Below, one piece after another: positions 33,930-45,129 of a stretch of 64,000 nucleotides of DNA. Source of the DNA: Elephas maximus indicus. Lineage: Eukaryota; Chordata; Mammalia; Proboscidea; Elephantidae. The stretch covers positions 109,612,823-109,676,822 of the forward strand of contig NC_064822.1 in the NCBI RefSeq assembly GCF_024166365.1, read 5' to 3'. Below the pieces are notes generated by a model. It saw only the letters and a list, made by a program, of their open reading frames with translations, searched no databases and had not been told where the DNA came from. Numbering within the stretch: position 1 is the first letter of the stretch; each line of letters begins with the position of its first letter. A program made the translations under genes and the position numbers.

Positions 33930-36290
33930 AAAGAACCGGAATGGGGGGAGCTGGGTGGTTTTCGGGGTGGAAGACCCGCTTACCGTACCCAGCTCTGGAG
34001 CGGCGGCGGCCGGACGGGAGTGGACAAGGGACCCAGCGAGTGCCTTCGTGTTGGGCCAAAGGCGCAATCGCGACTCCGGGTGCCACTGGACAAATGGGGA
34101 GGGCGGAAGGACTGGGGGTGCCCCTCTCCCCACCTCCGCCCTCCTCTCTCCCTCTGGTACCCAGGCCTAGAAAAGAGAGAGCTACTGAAAGTTACAAATT
34201 GCTTCCATTATTAGTTCTTCCTGGGCGGCCTGGTCATTGGCCAGCCCTGGACCACGTGGTCCCGCGTACCAATCGATCGAATTTCTAGTTGCAATTCTCT
34301 CCCTGTCCCTTGGCTCTGGGCACTGAAGGGGGGAGCGGTGGCGCGGGGGCTGAGGGGGGGTCTCTTCGCCCCTTCACCCTCCCCCTACGTCATGTCGGGG
34401 CCCTGAGCGCCGCCCCAGAAGGGGTCGAGAGAATGTTGTGGGATGGGACACACCCGGGAGAGCAGAAACTGAAGGAAGCAAAAGACGTTGCCAAGGACCC
34501 AGGGCCGTCTTAGTTCCCCAGGCCCGCCCGGCTCCCCTAGCCACTCCTATAGCGCCTACTCTGCCCCGGGACATCCCTGGGCTTGGCACCCTGGCCTTCT
34601 ACCCCAGGCGCTAGGATGCCCCCTCCTCGAAGCACTGCCTTGGCCTTCACTTTGGGGACCGGGTAACTGAACCCTGTTTCCCTCTAACTCGCTTTGAATC
34701 AGGCGCCTGCGCCCTCAGGTGCGCCCCCCAGGGCAGACCTGGCACCTCTTCTGGAATAGTTTGAGAAAAGGATAAACTTTGGAGTGGATGAAAACCAAGA
34801 GAAGCCCGTCCGGAGCAGGTGAGCTGGGCCCAGGAGGGGTGCGCTTTAGCCTGGGAACCGTCTGTCTCTCCTGGTTTCTGCCTCTCCGGAGTCTTCACTC
34901 ACCCGGTTTCCCCTGCAGGCACACTGAAGCGCCCGCTCCGGGAGGGAATCGGGCTGGGGTTGACGTCTGTCAGATGCACGGAGCCAGAGCAGCTTTCCTC
35001 CCCTGAGTTCGAGGACTAAGACCGCAGCTGGGGAAAGGGGAGGGGTGGGAGAGGGTTACTTCCGAGACTGGGGAGGAGGAGAGAAATTGAGGACTCCAGA
35101 GACCCAAAGACTCTAAGGGAAATTATTTCTTTCCCCAAACGCAACTTGCGGGAACTTTGGAGAAGTTGTCTGAAGGGAGATGGGGAAGAGAGCAGAGTTG
35201 AGGTTAAAGAGGGAGGAGGGACACTTCTGTTTCCTATTCTAAAAGGAGGGTGCATTTGCTTGCTTCCCACTCGGGGCTGATTATTAGTATAGAAAAACCC
35301 GGCGGGTCCCAAACCTGCTTAACCCAGCCAGCCTTTAGAGGCGCTTGGAGATCCCCCAAGGGGTCTCCGCGGAAAGGCAGAGAAGTACCAGCCGAGAGTA
35401 GCAGTTGGCGACTCTGCTGAGATGGGGGAGGGGTATGGGCCCAGAGCCTCTGCCGGGGACCGCCTGGGCCTCGGCCCCTGCTGCCCGAGACCTTCCGCTG
35501 ATTATTAAGTTAGAAGTGACACGAGAGAGGGAACAACTCCCAAAAATCTTCTTTATCCTATTTTATTTTTTAATCCAGTTGGACTCAGAGACCCTAACCC
35601 CACCCCAAGCACATCCTCCCTACCTCTCTAGCTCCCAAACCAGAGAGAGAAAATGAGCACGTCCCCCGCCCTCCAAAGAGGGAGGAAGAGATAGGCAGCC
35701 TCTCAAAGGGGAGTAAAGGGCAGGGGGGTAGGTTCAGAAGGCGCGGCTGAACTTGGGGGCCCGAGAACCGAGTGGGGACAGGGGGCAGGCCGGCCGCGGG
35801 TGGGCTGGGGGAACAGGCGAGGACCGAGGCCGCTGCAGGTGTGCAGGCAAGGCCGGGACACTCTGCAGCCCGCGGCGTCCCTGGGCGGCAGGGAGCCCGG
35901 GCCGGAGTGAATGCTGGGGGCCGAGGGTCTCCGCTGCGCCTGAGGCTTCCGGGTCGGGCCCCTCCCGGGAAAGCGGGGCTGGAGGAGCAGGGCAGGCGGC
36001 GGACCGCGCAGTGGGACTGCTTCCTGAAGAGGGCCAGGGGGCTGTGGATCCCAGGAGAGAAATTCCCACTTGGATGGGGTTGTGTCTCTGATCCGCACCC
36101 TCCGGTACCTCCACAGGCCGCCTGGCCCTGCTCCGCCAGGAGTCGCCAGGCCTCCCAGGCCTTTGTATTCGCCGCTCCTGAAGTTTTTCTGCCGGCGGCG
36201 GCACAGCGGCGGCCACAGCACCGGCTCCTCCCAGAGACCCGGAATTGGGCCGGCCTTGGTCTGGGTAGCTGGGAGCTTTAGGAGGGCGCA
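33930..36290. promoter_or_regulatory. CpG-island domain, candidate promoter
   Basis: GC and CpG rise sharply from about 33.95 kb, in contrast with the AT-rich DNA before it. Strongest parts are 33950-34110, 34250-34580 and 35735-36260. Within it are ATTGG (34236-34240), the palindrome ACCACGTGGT (34251-34260), CCAAT (34269-34273), a CRE-like TACGTCA (34386-34392) and TGACGTC (34961-34967). CpG islands of this size usually mark a gene start. I see no exon that codes for a known protein, so a noncoding or first, untranslated exon is possible. The long open frames here (237, 218 and 169 residues) overlap each other on both strands and reflect high GC. Confidence 0.65.
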
Positions 36291-37143
36291 GCTGGCAGTG
36301 CCTAGAGGGACCTTGGCTGTTCTCCAGAAAACAGGACCTTTTCGAGGCACGTGTCGGGGCAGATGTGAAGACAACTGATACTTTAAACATATCCCTGCCC
36401 TTCTCTTTCCACTCATCCCGTGGCCCTGTACACCTCTTCAGCCCTAAAAGTTGGATGAATGGAAGGCCTTACCCTTCCCCAATCCCAAAACAAACATGGG
36501 AGTCGGCTGGGGCTTCCTTTTGTGGGTTCCAGGGCTCTGGGAGAGAGTGCCTGGTTCTGAGATTTGCCCCCACTCCCCTCCCCTTTGATGAACCAGATCC
36601 TTTTTGCCTTGGCCCCTCCAACGTCCTCCCATGCCACAGTTCTGTGGTGTTGTCTCTTTCCTTTCTTCTCTTCCTCTTTCTTCTTAGGATTGATGGAGTG
36701 ACAACAGTTTGACAAGGCTCCCATAAGTCTGTAGTGGGGAGCTGTGGACCCAGCCATGACATCCCAACAGCCTCAATCTTGCACTCTTGGGATGGAGCCC
36801 CAAGTTGAGGGAGCTGAGAAAAGATGGCATGAAAGATGGTTGGACCGATGCAGGACAGAAACCCAACTGGGAGGGAGGCAGCTTTTATGCCATATGTCTA
36901 TTGCAGAGAGAGGATTTAGAAACAAAGGAAAATAGAAGGAGGGTCCTGGAAAACAGCACAAAAGGCCAGAAAATTTCAGAGCAACAATGGGAAAAGGCTG
37001 AGGAGACATGAAAAGATGCCAGGAAAGCCCTAATGCTGGGACAGAGAAAGGGATTCCCAGAAGCAGGTGGAAGAGGGAGGAACATGAAAAGGATATTGAT
37101 GAAAAAATAGAGCTGGTAAGCCAAATTAGGTTTGTTTGTTTGT
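36291..37143. other. Unassigned sequence
   Basis: Transition from the island to AT/GA-rich DNA. Overlapping frames on both strands, none recognisable. Confidence 0.4.
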
Positions 37144-37395
37144 CTGTTTCTTAATGAGAGAAAAAAGCAGAAAGGAAGGAAAGAGAAAAGAAAATAAGGA
37201 AAGTGAAAGAAAGAAGGAAAGGAGCTAAAACAGAAAAGACAAGGGAAGGAAAAGGGAGGGGAAAATGAAAGAAAAAAATAGAAGCAATAAAGAGAAAGAG
37301 AGAGGTAGAAAAGGAGAGAAAGGAGAGAGGGGAAGGAAGGGAAGAATATAAAGCTGACAGAAAAAAGAGATAGAAATAGAGGAGGGAAGAAAATG
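37144..37395 (+). repeat. Homopurine (GA-rich) low-complexity tract
   Basis: About 250 bp nearly free of pyrimidines on the + strand (GAAAGAAAGAAGGAAAGGAG and similar). It explains the 182-residue Ser/Phe/Leu-rich minus frame that covers it. Confidence 0.95.
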
Positions 37396-37864
37396 GGTAA
37401 ACAGAGGATTCCTGTCTTAGAGGAGCATAGGGACAGAACAGTGGAGGGTGAGGTGTGAGGTCCAATGAGGCCCAGCAGGGGTCTCTCAGGTCCCCAGACG
37501 CCATCCAGCCTCGACCTTGGTGACGCTGCGGCCCTGACTTACCACCACAGTGCCCAGCCCAGGCGACTGCGGCCGGTGGGACCAGAGAGGTGGAGGCTGA
37601 GGCCGGCAGCCTGCAGACCAGCTTCTCCTTGAAGCAGCTGACAGAGCAGTTCCTCCTGCAGCCATACTGGCTGGAGCCCAGGTTGCAGGCTGGCAGCAAC
37701 CTTAAGGCTCCACAACACGCAGATCAAGACCTGGCTCCAAAACTAGCACAGAGAAGGCCATGCCAGAGAGGGGCTGGTCTCAGACTGCTCCCCGGTGCTT
37801 CACCGTCCCCCACCCGCAGCCTCCACTCTGCACCTGCAGAGGCCATCTGGGAACTGGTCTCTGC

Positions 37865-37950
37865 TCTTCTACTGCGCTGTGGCTCTGTGACCTTGGGCCT
37901 CAGTTTGATCAACTGTCAAATGAACCCTTTGCACTAGAGGATTTTTCTGT
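37865..37950 (+). repeat. MIR SINE fragment
   Basis: GCTGTGGCTCTGTGACCTTGG and GCCTCAGTTTGATCAACTGTC fit the MIR core, with an internal deletion. Confidence 0.6.
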
Positions 37951-38249
37951 AGCCTTGGCTAGCTTGCCTGTATATGTGCAGGTGAAGGAGGGGTGAAGAT
38001 GAGGTCTGACCTGCTTTGGGGAGGGCATCTTCATTTTCTTCCATTGGTGAGAAGAAAAATCATCCTCCTTTTGCCATCCTTATCTCCATCCCTGCCACAG
38101 AAAGCTACCTTCCAGGTCAAGAGTTCCTCCATGCCAGAAGGGGTTGGAGTAATCTATAAAGAGCTCGGCATGAGGCTTGCAAACCCTGGAGGAGCCAGAG
38201 AAGGAAATTCACCCTTGAGAGAGAATGAGGACGTTCCCTACTAGGGCAA

Positions 38250-38470
38250 GTAAGTGGACTTCAGGCGTGCAGTGTATTTCACTGAATTCATATACACAAA
38301 AAAGATTTATTTTCATACTGGCTGTAGATTCAACCTGTAGAGGGGATTGATGCGGATTTGTACACACGCAGCCTGCTGGGCTTGCATCTCTGTTTGTTGT
38401 TTACGTGCTCTGGCTGTGACCGCCCAGTTTCATTCAGAGGGATTTTAAAAGCCAAATAGATAACTCCTTT
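38250..38470. promoter_or_regulatory. Candidate conserved noncoding block
   Basis: Unique sequence with GTATTTCACTGAATTCATATA, GGATTGATGCGGATTTG and GTTTGTTGTTTACGTGC. It has no repeat similarity and looks constrained, but this is unmeasured. Confidence 0.3.
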
Positions 38471-38690
38471 GTCTCCTAAAGGTGGGATTCAGGACAGGTT
38501 ACTGGGGTCAGCCAGATCTTCCAACGGCAGTGCAAGCCTTGAGGATAGGCTGGGAGACCCCCAAACCACCAACCACCAACTGGAAAGGGGCAAACCTTGC
38601 AATTGCTGATCAGGAAGGCCTCAGACCAGCACTTCCTAACATTGAACTTTAAGCTTTGCCTCCCCTTTCCTCTAGCTTGTTCCTTTATTT

Positions 38691-38842
38691 CAGAAACCCT
38701 AGTGGTGTAGTGGTTAATTACTGTGGCTGCTAACCAAAAGGTTGGCAGTTCAAATCCAATAGGTGCTCCGTGAAAACTCTATGGAGCAGTTCTACTTTTC
38801 CTGTAGGGTCACCGTGAGTCAGAAGCTACTCCACGGCAACGG
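38691..38842 (+). mobile_element. AfroSINE with perfect 12-bp TSD
   Basis: Forward copy (AAACCCTAGTGGTGTAGTGG to CCACGGCAACG). A perfect duplication, GTTCCTTTATTT, lies at 38679-38690 and 38843-38854. Confidence 0.94.
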
Positions 38843-38885
38843 GTTCCTTTATTTATCTTTCTCTCCCTACCCCCTTCTCTGCTTC

Positions 38886-38932
38886 TCTCTCTCTCTCTCT
38901 CTTTTTTTTTTCTCTCTCTCCCTTTTCATCTA
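38886..38932. repeat. (CT)n / T-run
   Basis: About ten CT units, a T-run, then more CT units. Confidence 0.92.
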
Positions 38933-39007
38933 GTCCAAGCTGGGGCTTTTATAAATCTTGGCATCCCAGGCTTTGCTGATGTGTATCCTGCCCTAAAGAG
39001 TTCCTTG

Positions 39008-39048
39008 AAACCAGTTGTTGTCAAGTCAGTTACAAATCAAGGCAACCT
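39008..39048 (-). mobile_element. AfroSINE 3'-end fragment (possible)
   Basis: AACCAGTTGTTGTCAAGTCAG and TTACAAATCAAGGCAACC resemble the reverse of the AfroSINE tail block. Short and diverged. Confidence 0.4.
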
Positions 39049-39049
39049 T

Positions 39050-40228
39050 GAATGCAAATACTGGGATTGGAAGACGAGGGGCAAAATGGGGAGTAAGCTT
39101 TGCTAATCACGCACTGGATGAATCAATTTGTTTTCTGTAACAATCATGTTATTGCTTTCACATCCCCTTAGCTCACCCCAGGAAATTCTTTCCTGCCACA
39201 GTCAGTCTGCCCCAGGCGTGGAGTTGCTAGTGCCACTAAGGCCGTTGCTCTCCCAGGTTGAGTAAGGGCCTGAGGGAGCTCTGGAGCTCTTCTTGCTGCA
39301 GAGAGGTGAGATCAGTGATACCAGGCCACAGACTGAAACTCTTAAATAAGCAAAGTGTATTTCCCTAGTTCCCATGCATTTAAGGGGCCTCTTTCCCTGA
39401 GATGGAGAGGCGGGTCAATGCTGCCTCTTGGCCATCTCTCCAAAGAACATCCCTGATTAACCAGGCCCACTGCCCTTCACATCTACTCAGTAAAGAAGGG
39501 AGGCACACTTTGAATGGTGGGCATGTGGACTCTCTGCCCAAAGCAGCCTCCTTGCCCCAAACTAGCCCCAAAAGGGATAGATGGAATCCAACACACTTTG
39601 CCAGATCCAAAATCTTAGTGGGCAGAGTCAGCAGCTACGGCTCCATCCTGGAGTCTGATGCTGAGAGCAGCTTCTACCTTTGGGCTCTCGTGGCTGCTTC
39701 AGGCTCTGATGCTGTGTTCAGTTTGCTGTTGTATTTCCCCTCATTTGGGGATGATGGAGAAGAGGGAAATGAAATGTTTCTCCCTATGCCCCAAATCCTT
39801 CCTCATGCCCCTACCAAACTGAAAGGTGCTGGTGGTAATGAACTTTCAGCCCTGCTCATAAGCTCTTCAAACCAAATTCAGATTCTCTTCTGGGCAGGAG
39901 GAAGGGCAGACACTCCTGCCTTAGTCCTGCCTTGCTCATCCATCCATTCTGAGGGCAAATTGAGACTTGATTTCTTTAGCTGTATAAAATTAGCTTCTCT
40001 TATCACTCACAATAAAAGCCAGATTCCTCACACCAAGGAACAGAAATCCCCTGAGGTCTTCGCCCAGATCCACACTTCTTCTCTGGCTTCTCAAACCAGT
40101 GATGATTTCAAGATGTTCTGTTTTGTTTTTAGAGGGTGTGAGGATCGAAGGGAAAATGGGCAATTTCCTCCATCTAGAAGTCAGTAGCTTCATCTGTTCA
40201 TTCCATTAGTGTTTTTTAGTACCTACTA
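39050..40228. other. Unassigned sequence with a 261-residue open frame
   Basis: No recognised repeat covers 39402-40187, where a 261-codon + frame runs from an ATG in a fair context (GAG before, G after). It has no domain I recognise, and I do not annotate it as a gene. Confidence 0.35.
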
Positions 40229-40236
40229 TGTATAAA

Positions 40237-40490
40237 AGATGTCCCGGTGGCATAATGGTTAAGCACTTGGCTGCTAACCAAAAGGTCAGAGGTTTGAACC
40301 CACCAGCCACTCCCCATCCCCCAGAGAAAAGACCTGGTGATCCACTCCCATAAAGATTAAAAAATATAAAATTGATTACAGTCTAAAAAAAAAAGATGAC
40401 AGTCTAGGAAATCCTATGGGGCAGTTCTACTCTGTCACATAGGGTCTCTAGGAGTCGGAATCTACCTGAGAGCACACAACAACAACACTG
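40237..40490 (+). mobile_element. AfroSINE with internal A10 interruption
   Basis: Forward copy of the longer subtype (ATGTCCCGGTGGCATAATGG to GGAGTCGGAATCTACC), flanked by TGTATAAA at 40229-40236 and 40491-40498. Inside it, GATTACAGTCT and GATGACAGTCT flank a run of ten A bases (40374-40405), which is not in other copies. Confidence 0.9.
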
Positions 40491-40769
40491 TGTATAAAGC
40501 ATTATATCTGCCTCGGTTTGCCATGATTATCAAAAAAGATTCTTTACAGTGTGGAGCTTCAATGTATTGTGGACAAATATATCAGTAAATAAACCAGTGG
40601 AAGAGAAAGTTTGGATTGGATTCAGCTGACTTTGATTGCGGTCTTCCATGTGCTGAGCTACAGAGCCTGTCTTCCTGGCTCCAGCTTCCCAGCCCCAGGG
40701 GTCGTTTGTTTCCCCACTGAGAAAATATTAAAATGGGAGAAGACACACGAGTTGGGATCAACAGACATG

Positions 40770-40977
40770 TTGTCATTGTCCTTGTAGTGTGCCGGAGAGT
40801 TGATTCGACTCATAGCGACCCAACGTGACAGAGTAGAACTGCCCCATTGGGTTTCTATGCTGTAATCTTTATGGGAGCAGATCGCCAGGGTTTTTCTCCC
40901 GACGTGGCTAGGTTCGAACCACCAACCTTTTGGTTAGCAGCCAAATGCTTAACCGTTGCTTCACCAGGGCTCCTTTC
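40770..40977 (-). mobile_element. AfroSINE
   Basis: Reverse copy (TTGATTCGACTCATAGCGACC to GCTTCACCAGGGCTCC). Near-identical flanks: AACAGACATG at 40760-40769 and AGCAGACATG at 40978-40987. Confidence 0.93.
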
Positions 40978-41249
40978 AGCAGACATGAAAGCCCTAAAAT
41001 AAGAGGTTTGGGATGGTCGGCAGAGGGCCTTTGAAAGGTCCGTCCCAGTCTTTGTGGTGTGTGTTGCTGGGTCTGGGGTGGGTGATCTGTTTCTCTGGTT
41101 GCTGAGTGGGCCTGTGAGTTTGCCTTGGTGTAATCACATGCCTGAAGGTGACAGCAAGGGTTGCATGTGCAAATGAGCTGAGGGAGGGTGGACAAGTGTG
41201 CCTGTGCCAGGCTTGTGTGCACTGGGTCCCAGAAGCCTGCACAGGTGCA

Positions 41250-41285
41250 TCTGTGTGTGTGTGTGTGCATGTGCGTGTGTGCAGA
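41250..41285. repeat. Short (TG)n
   Basis: CTGTGTGTGTGTGTGTGC with further imperfect TG units. Confidence 0.85.
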
Positions 41286-41464
41286 TCTGATCATATGTGC
41301 ATACACGATCCTCTGTGTATGTGAGAGTGTGTATCCGCTGAATTATTATGAAATTACACTGACCCTTACAGAAAATCCATACCGGCCTCGGCCTTTCTCC
41401 CCTGACCTCTCGACCTCTGGGGTGCCTGAGGAAAGAGCTGACCCGGTCACTGCCTCCCTCTAGT

Positions 41465-41640
41465 CAAAGAGTCTCTCTCCATTAGCATAAAACATGAATC
41501 TGCTGGCAGCTTGACAAATTATAACTAGCAGCCGGAGTTTTGCCAACTGGCTGGCTTGGGCACTGTCTATCACTGAAAATGGTAAATCATAAGAATTCAG
41601 ATGACTTAATTATTCAAATCCACCCAGGAGTCAGAGAAGC
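41465..41640. promoter_or_regulatory. Candidate conserved noncoding block
   Basis: CATTAGCATAAAACATGAATC, GACAAATTATAACTAGCAGCC and ATGACTTAATTATTCAAATCC lie in unique DNA, with at least three TAAT/ATTA cores. Enhancer role is inferred. Confidence 0.38.
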
Positions 41641-43421
41641 TGCAGTTCCGTCAATCTCATCCCTGGGCTTAGGGAGAAGGGCAGGGGAAAAAATGCCGTT
41701 AGCTTGGGAGCTGGGAGAAGCAGATCTAATCACTGTCCAGCTCTTTGGCCCAGACAGCAGGGTGTTCTTTGCAGCCCTTTCCCCTTACTGCTTCCTGCCC
41801 ACCTTTCCTGGCAGGAGTCTAGCCAATTGTTCTGGCTGGTAACCCTCCTGAGGCTCCCCATCACCGGCCTCCCTCTGCCCACCACCAGCTTCCCAAGCGC
41901 ACGCTGCGTTCCACGGTCTCTCTTTGTGTGGATCTCTCCGTTAGCTCTCTCTCTCTCTCTGTTTCAGTGCCGTCATTTTTCTTTTTTCTCTTTCTCCTGT
42001 TCCTTTACTTTCGCCATTTTCTCTCTTTCCTGCCCTTACCTCTCCCAAGATGAACAAATTCCCTAGGTGGTCCCTTCACCCACCCACACACTCGACCTCT
42101 CAGATGGAGATTTGCCCACTCCTGGCCCCTTCATTCTGGCTCCCCTGGGGTGCAGAGCTCAGGATCTCATACTGCACCACCTTTAAACCAGCTCTCCAAG
42201 GCCTGGAAGGTCTGAATTCACTTCTGTCCTCCTTGGGGTCACATGGAAACACAGATGTCAATGGCTTGCTCTGTCTTCACCCCCCACACCTCTTCTATCC
42301 CTTCTTCTGTGGATTTCTAAATACCGCTCTGCACAGCTGGGAGGAAGTGAACAGGCTGGCAGGGATGTGCCCCCACCACTGGGACAGAACTGTCCCAAGA
42401 AGGCCCATCCCTGGGCTGCCCCCTCACTCTCAGCAGGAATCTACCTCAAGCCCTAGCGGAGAGATTGCTCAGCATGAGCTTTCCCAGAAGGAAAAGAAAA
42501 TCTATTTAAGAACACACCCTAGATCCACAGGACTGTACACTGAGCTTCAGGGGAGCTTTTTTCTTTGTGTCTCTCACAATCCGGTATAAATATGCTCTAC
42601 TGTTTCTTCCAGTCCTGGATCCCAAGGGAAGTTAACGCTCTCCCATGGGGGGTGGTGCTGGCTAGGTCTACACAGTCACCAATGAGCTGTGGCTTTCACA
42701 TTAGAGGAGAATGTATGGGAGCCAAAAGGGTCACCTTTTTCTCCTCTCATTGAATAGTGTCCTGGTTTGTTCTTTTGGGGGGATTGCTCTACCTGTGAAG
42801 GCCCCAGAGCCCTGTCCCTGGAGGCCCCTTGGAACCCACTTCTGTGTCTTCAGAGGCTTATCAGTTCTAAGTAGCTACCTCATCAGTGTGGGTATATATG
42901 TGGGCACATACGTCCTTCTGTGGATAACCAAAGTTTTGGCACACTGAGGGGTTATGCCTGGTGCTGCGCCTGCCTGCGTGCGTGGGTCGGTGCCCCTGGT
43001 GTGTGTGTGTCCTTGTGCATGCGTACAGTTCCAGGAGGAGCCCTTGTACTGGAACAACAAGTGACAATGTCCCCACCAACAGGACACCTGAGGAAACAGT
43101 CTTCTCACTCCCAGCAGTTCCATTTTAAGGCCTCTGAGCAATGTTGTTCTCAATAAAATATTGGACTTGCCATATCATAAAACTCTAAAAAAGGAACTAC
43201 CTCTTGCAGGTCCCCCCACCAACCCCAAAAGTGAGTATGTTCGTCCTAGAGTCTAGCTTTCCTGTCTTTCTTTCTGGGTGGAGTATGGGGATGATCAGGG
43301 ATCTTGGGAGAGGGACATCCCCCACTCACTGCAGGAGACATACATGCGGCCCTTCTGTACCCAGGCCCATCCCCACTGCTAAAACACCACATCCCCTACT
43401 TTCTTTCCTCCACACCGTTCC
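41641..43421. other. Unassigned sequence
   Basis: A 179-residue + frame (42050-42589) and others are present, without any recognisable domain. No confident repeat. Confidence 0.35.
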
Positions 43422-43436
43422 AAGCCAGTTTGATAT

Positions 43437-43506
43437 ATATATATATCAAATATATATACATATATACATACATATATATTTAAATATTTTATTGTGTTTT
43501 AGGTGA
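43437..43506 (-). mobile_element. Tail-only L1-type insertion (~70 bp) with 15-bp TSD
   Basis: A perfect 15-bp duplication, AAGCCAGTTTGATAT, flanks it at 43422-43436 and 43507-43521. Read on minus, the insert begins with TCACCTAAAACACAATAAAA, matching the last ~20 bases of the window's L1-type 3' ends, followed by an A/T-rich tail that has become a TA/TG-like microsatellite. This is an extremely 5'-truncated copy. Confidence 0.75.
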
Positions 43507-44139
43507 AAGCCAGTTTGATATTTGACAACCAGGATAGTGGAGAGGGGAAAAGCGGGGTGGTGGTGGTGGCGGAGAGGATCAAGATTTAAAAGCAGGCAAA
43601 GCGGCTGTAAGGCCAGGAGATCAATAAGGGAGACAGATTGGAGACAGGTTTCTCTCACTTTTTTTTTTTCTGCTGGCTCAGTGCCCCTACCTCAGCTCCT
43701 GAAAGCAGGTAGGGGACAGAACCAAGCCATGGCCTCTCTCTGCCCTTCTAACTCAAACAGGTTCCTAATCCCTGGGTAGAGGGTAAACAGCCTCTGAGCA
43801 CGGCCAGGAGTAACCACAGAAATGCCGCTAATGTATTTCGGGGCACTGTTCCCTGCCCCCACTTCCACCCTGTGTTACTAATTAGCCCAACAGCTTGGGA
43901 GAAGCTTGGGGAGGAGTAGCTAAGAATGCCTTTGGGCAGGCTCTGCAAGCCCAGGTCTGAGCTCTGGATAGTGTCCCTGTGCTAGACAAGCTGGGGGCGG
44001 CAGAGGGATTCCTACCCCTCCCTGACTCCTAAATCAGCTCAAAGTCAGACATGGTTTTTTTCTCTGAGCTTTCCCTAGATCCCCCTGTCTCCCCTTGGCT
44101 TGTTCACAGCTGGGAGGCAGGTGGAGGACAAGAGGGAGA

Positions 44140-44310
44140 GTGGAATCGACTCCAGATATCAAACAACCCAATAAAAAATTAATTGTCTAATTAAAACCAT
44201 GAGGAAGCCCCTTGCCAGAGTTTGGCTCTGAGTCGTCAGGGCTATAAAGGGTGGGAAAATGAGTCTCAGCTCCTAATAAATTCCTGATTTGTAGCCTGGT
44301 CTATCAGTGA
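44140..44310. promoter_or_regulatory. Candidate conserved enhancer-like block
   Basis: CCAATAAAAAATTAATTGTC and CTAATTAAAACCATGAGG, then GGGCTATAAAGGG and CTCCTAATAAATTCC. Dense homeodomain-type cores in unique sequence. Inferred function. Confidence 0.4.
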
Positions 44311-45129
44311 AGGAGCGCTGAGTGTTCCGCCTGGCTAGGCCTCCTGTAGGTCATTCCATCCAGCCCTCTGTCCCCAGCACAGGCAGTCACACCATTCCGA
44401 CACACACACACCTGACTTAAGCCCAGACAGACAGGAGTCTCTCCAAAAGGGACGGAGAAGCCACTGCTGAAAGCAGGCAAGTATGCCTGAGACTTAATCT
44501 CCCTGACCTGATGCTCATCCATTTCTTCCTGGCTCTTCCTCAGGAAAGGAGAGTTTCTGGAAACTTCTTCACTGGAAAATTTCTCGTTTAGGTTAATCAG
44601 TATTTGTTGTATGCAGATTTGCCGTGTAGGTTCATTTTGATCTCAGTTACTTCCCTTTTGTGAAAAATACATTTTTACAGAATTCAAGAACCAACAGGTT
44701 CTCTCCCTTAGACCTTAATGAAGATGATTTTTGCAGACGAATGACAGAACCATCCTAAGAAATAAATATTCCCCCTAAAAAAGGCTGTGAACATTCTGCC
44801 CATTGACTAAACCCTTCAGAAGAATGAACACAGAGCTAGTTCATTGATTCTGCAGAAGCAAGTGTTTAGGTGGGGTCCCAAATATTCTCCCCACCTAACT
44901 GTCCTAATTCTTCATCTGGGCCTCCCTGTGTAGACACAGCCTCTCTGCCTCCATTCCCTGCCATCCTTGGCAAAGCAAACGCATTATACATTGTCAGAGA
45001 CATTGATTCATAATTGCAGGAGGAGGAGGTGGTGGTTAACATAGTCACTTCAACATCATGTTACATTATTTTATAATCTAGAATACAATATGAGATACAT
45101 GTGATTAACTTCTTTAAATATGGCAAAAC

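Noticed and set aside
35703..36416. 237- and 218-residue minus frames, and a 169-residue plus frame
   Set aside because: They overlap on both strands in CpG-island sequence, where stop codons are rare by composition. They are Pro/Arg/Gly-rich with no domain.
37151..37699. 182-residue minus frame
   Set aside because: Most of it is the complement of a homopurine tract (Ser/Phe/Leu-rich low complexity).
42050..42589. 179-residue plus frame
   Set aside because: No domain or repeat-free constraint signal, composition like the surrounding noncoding DNA.
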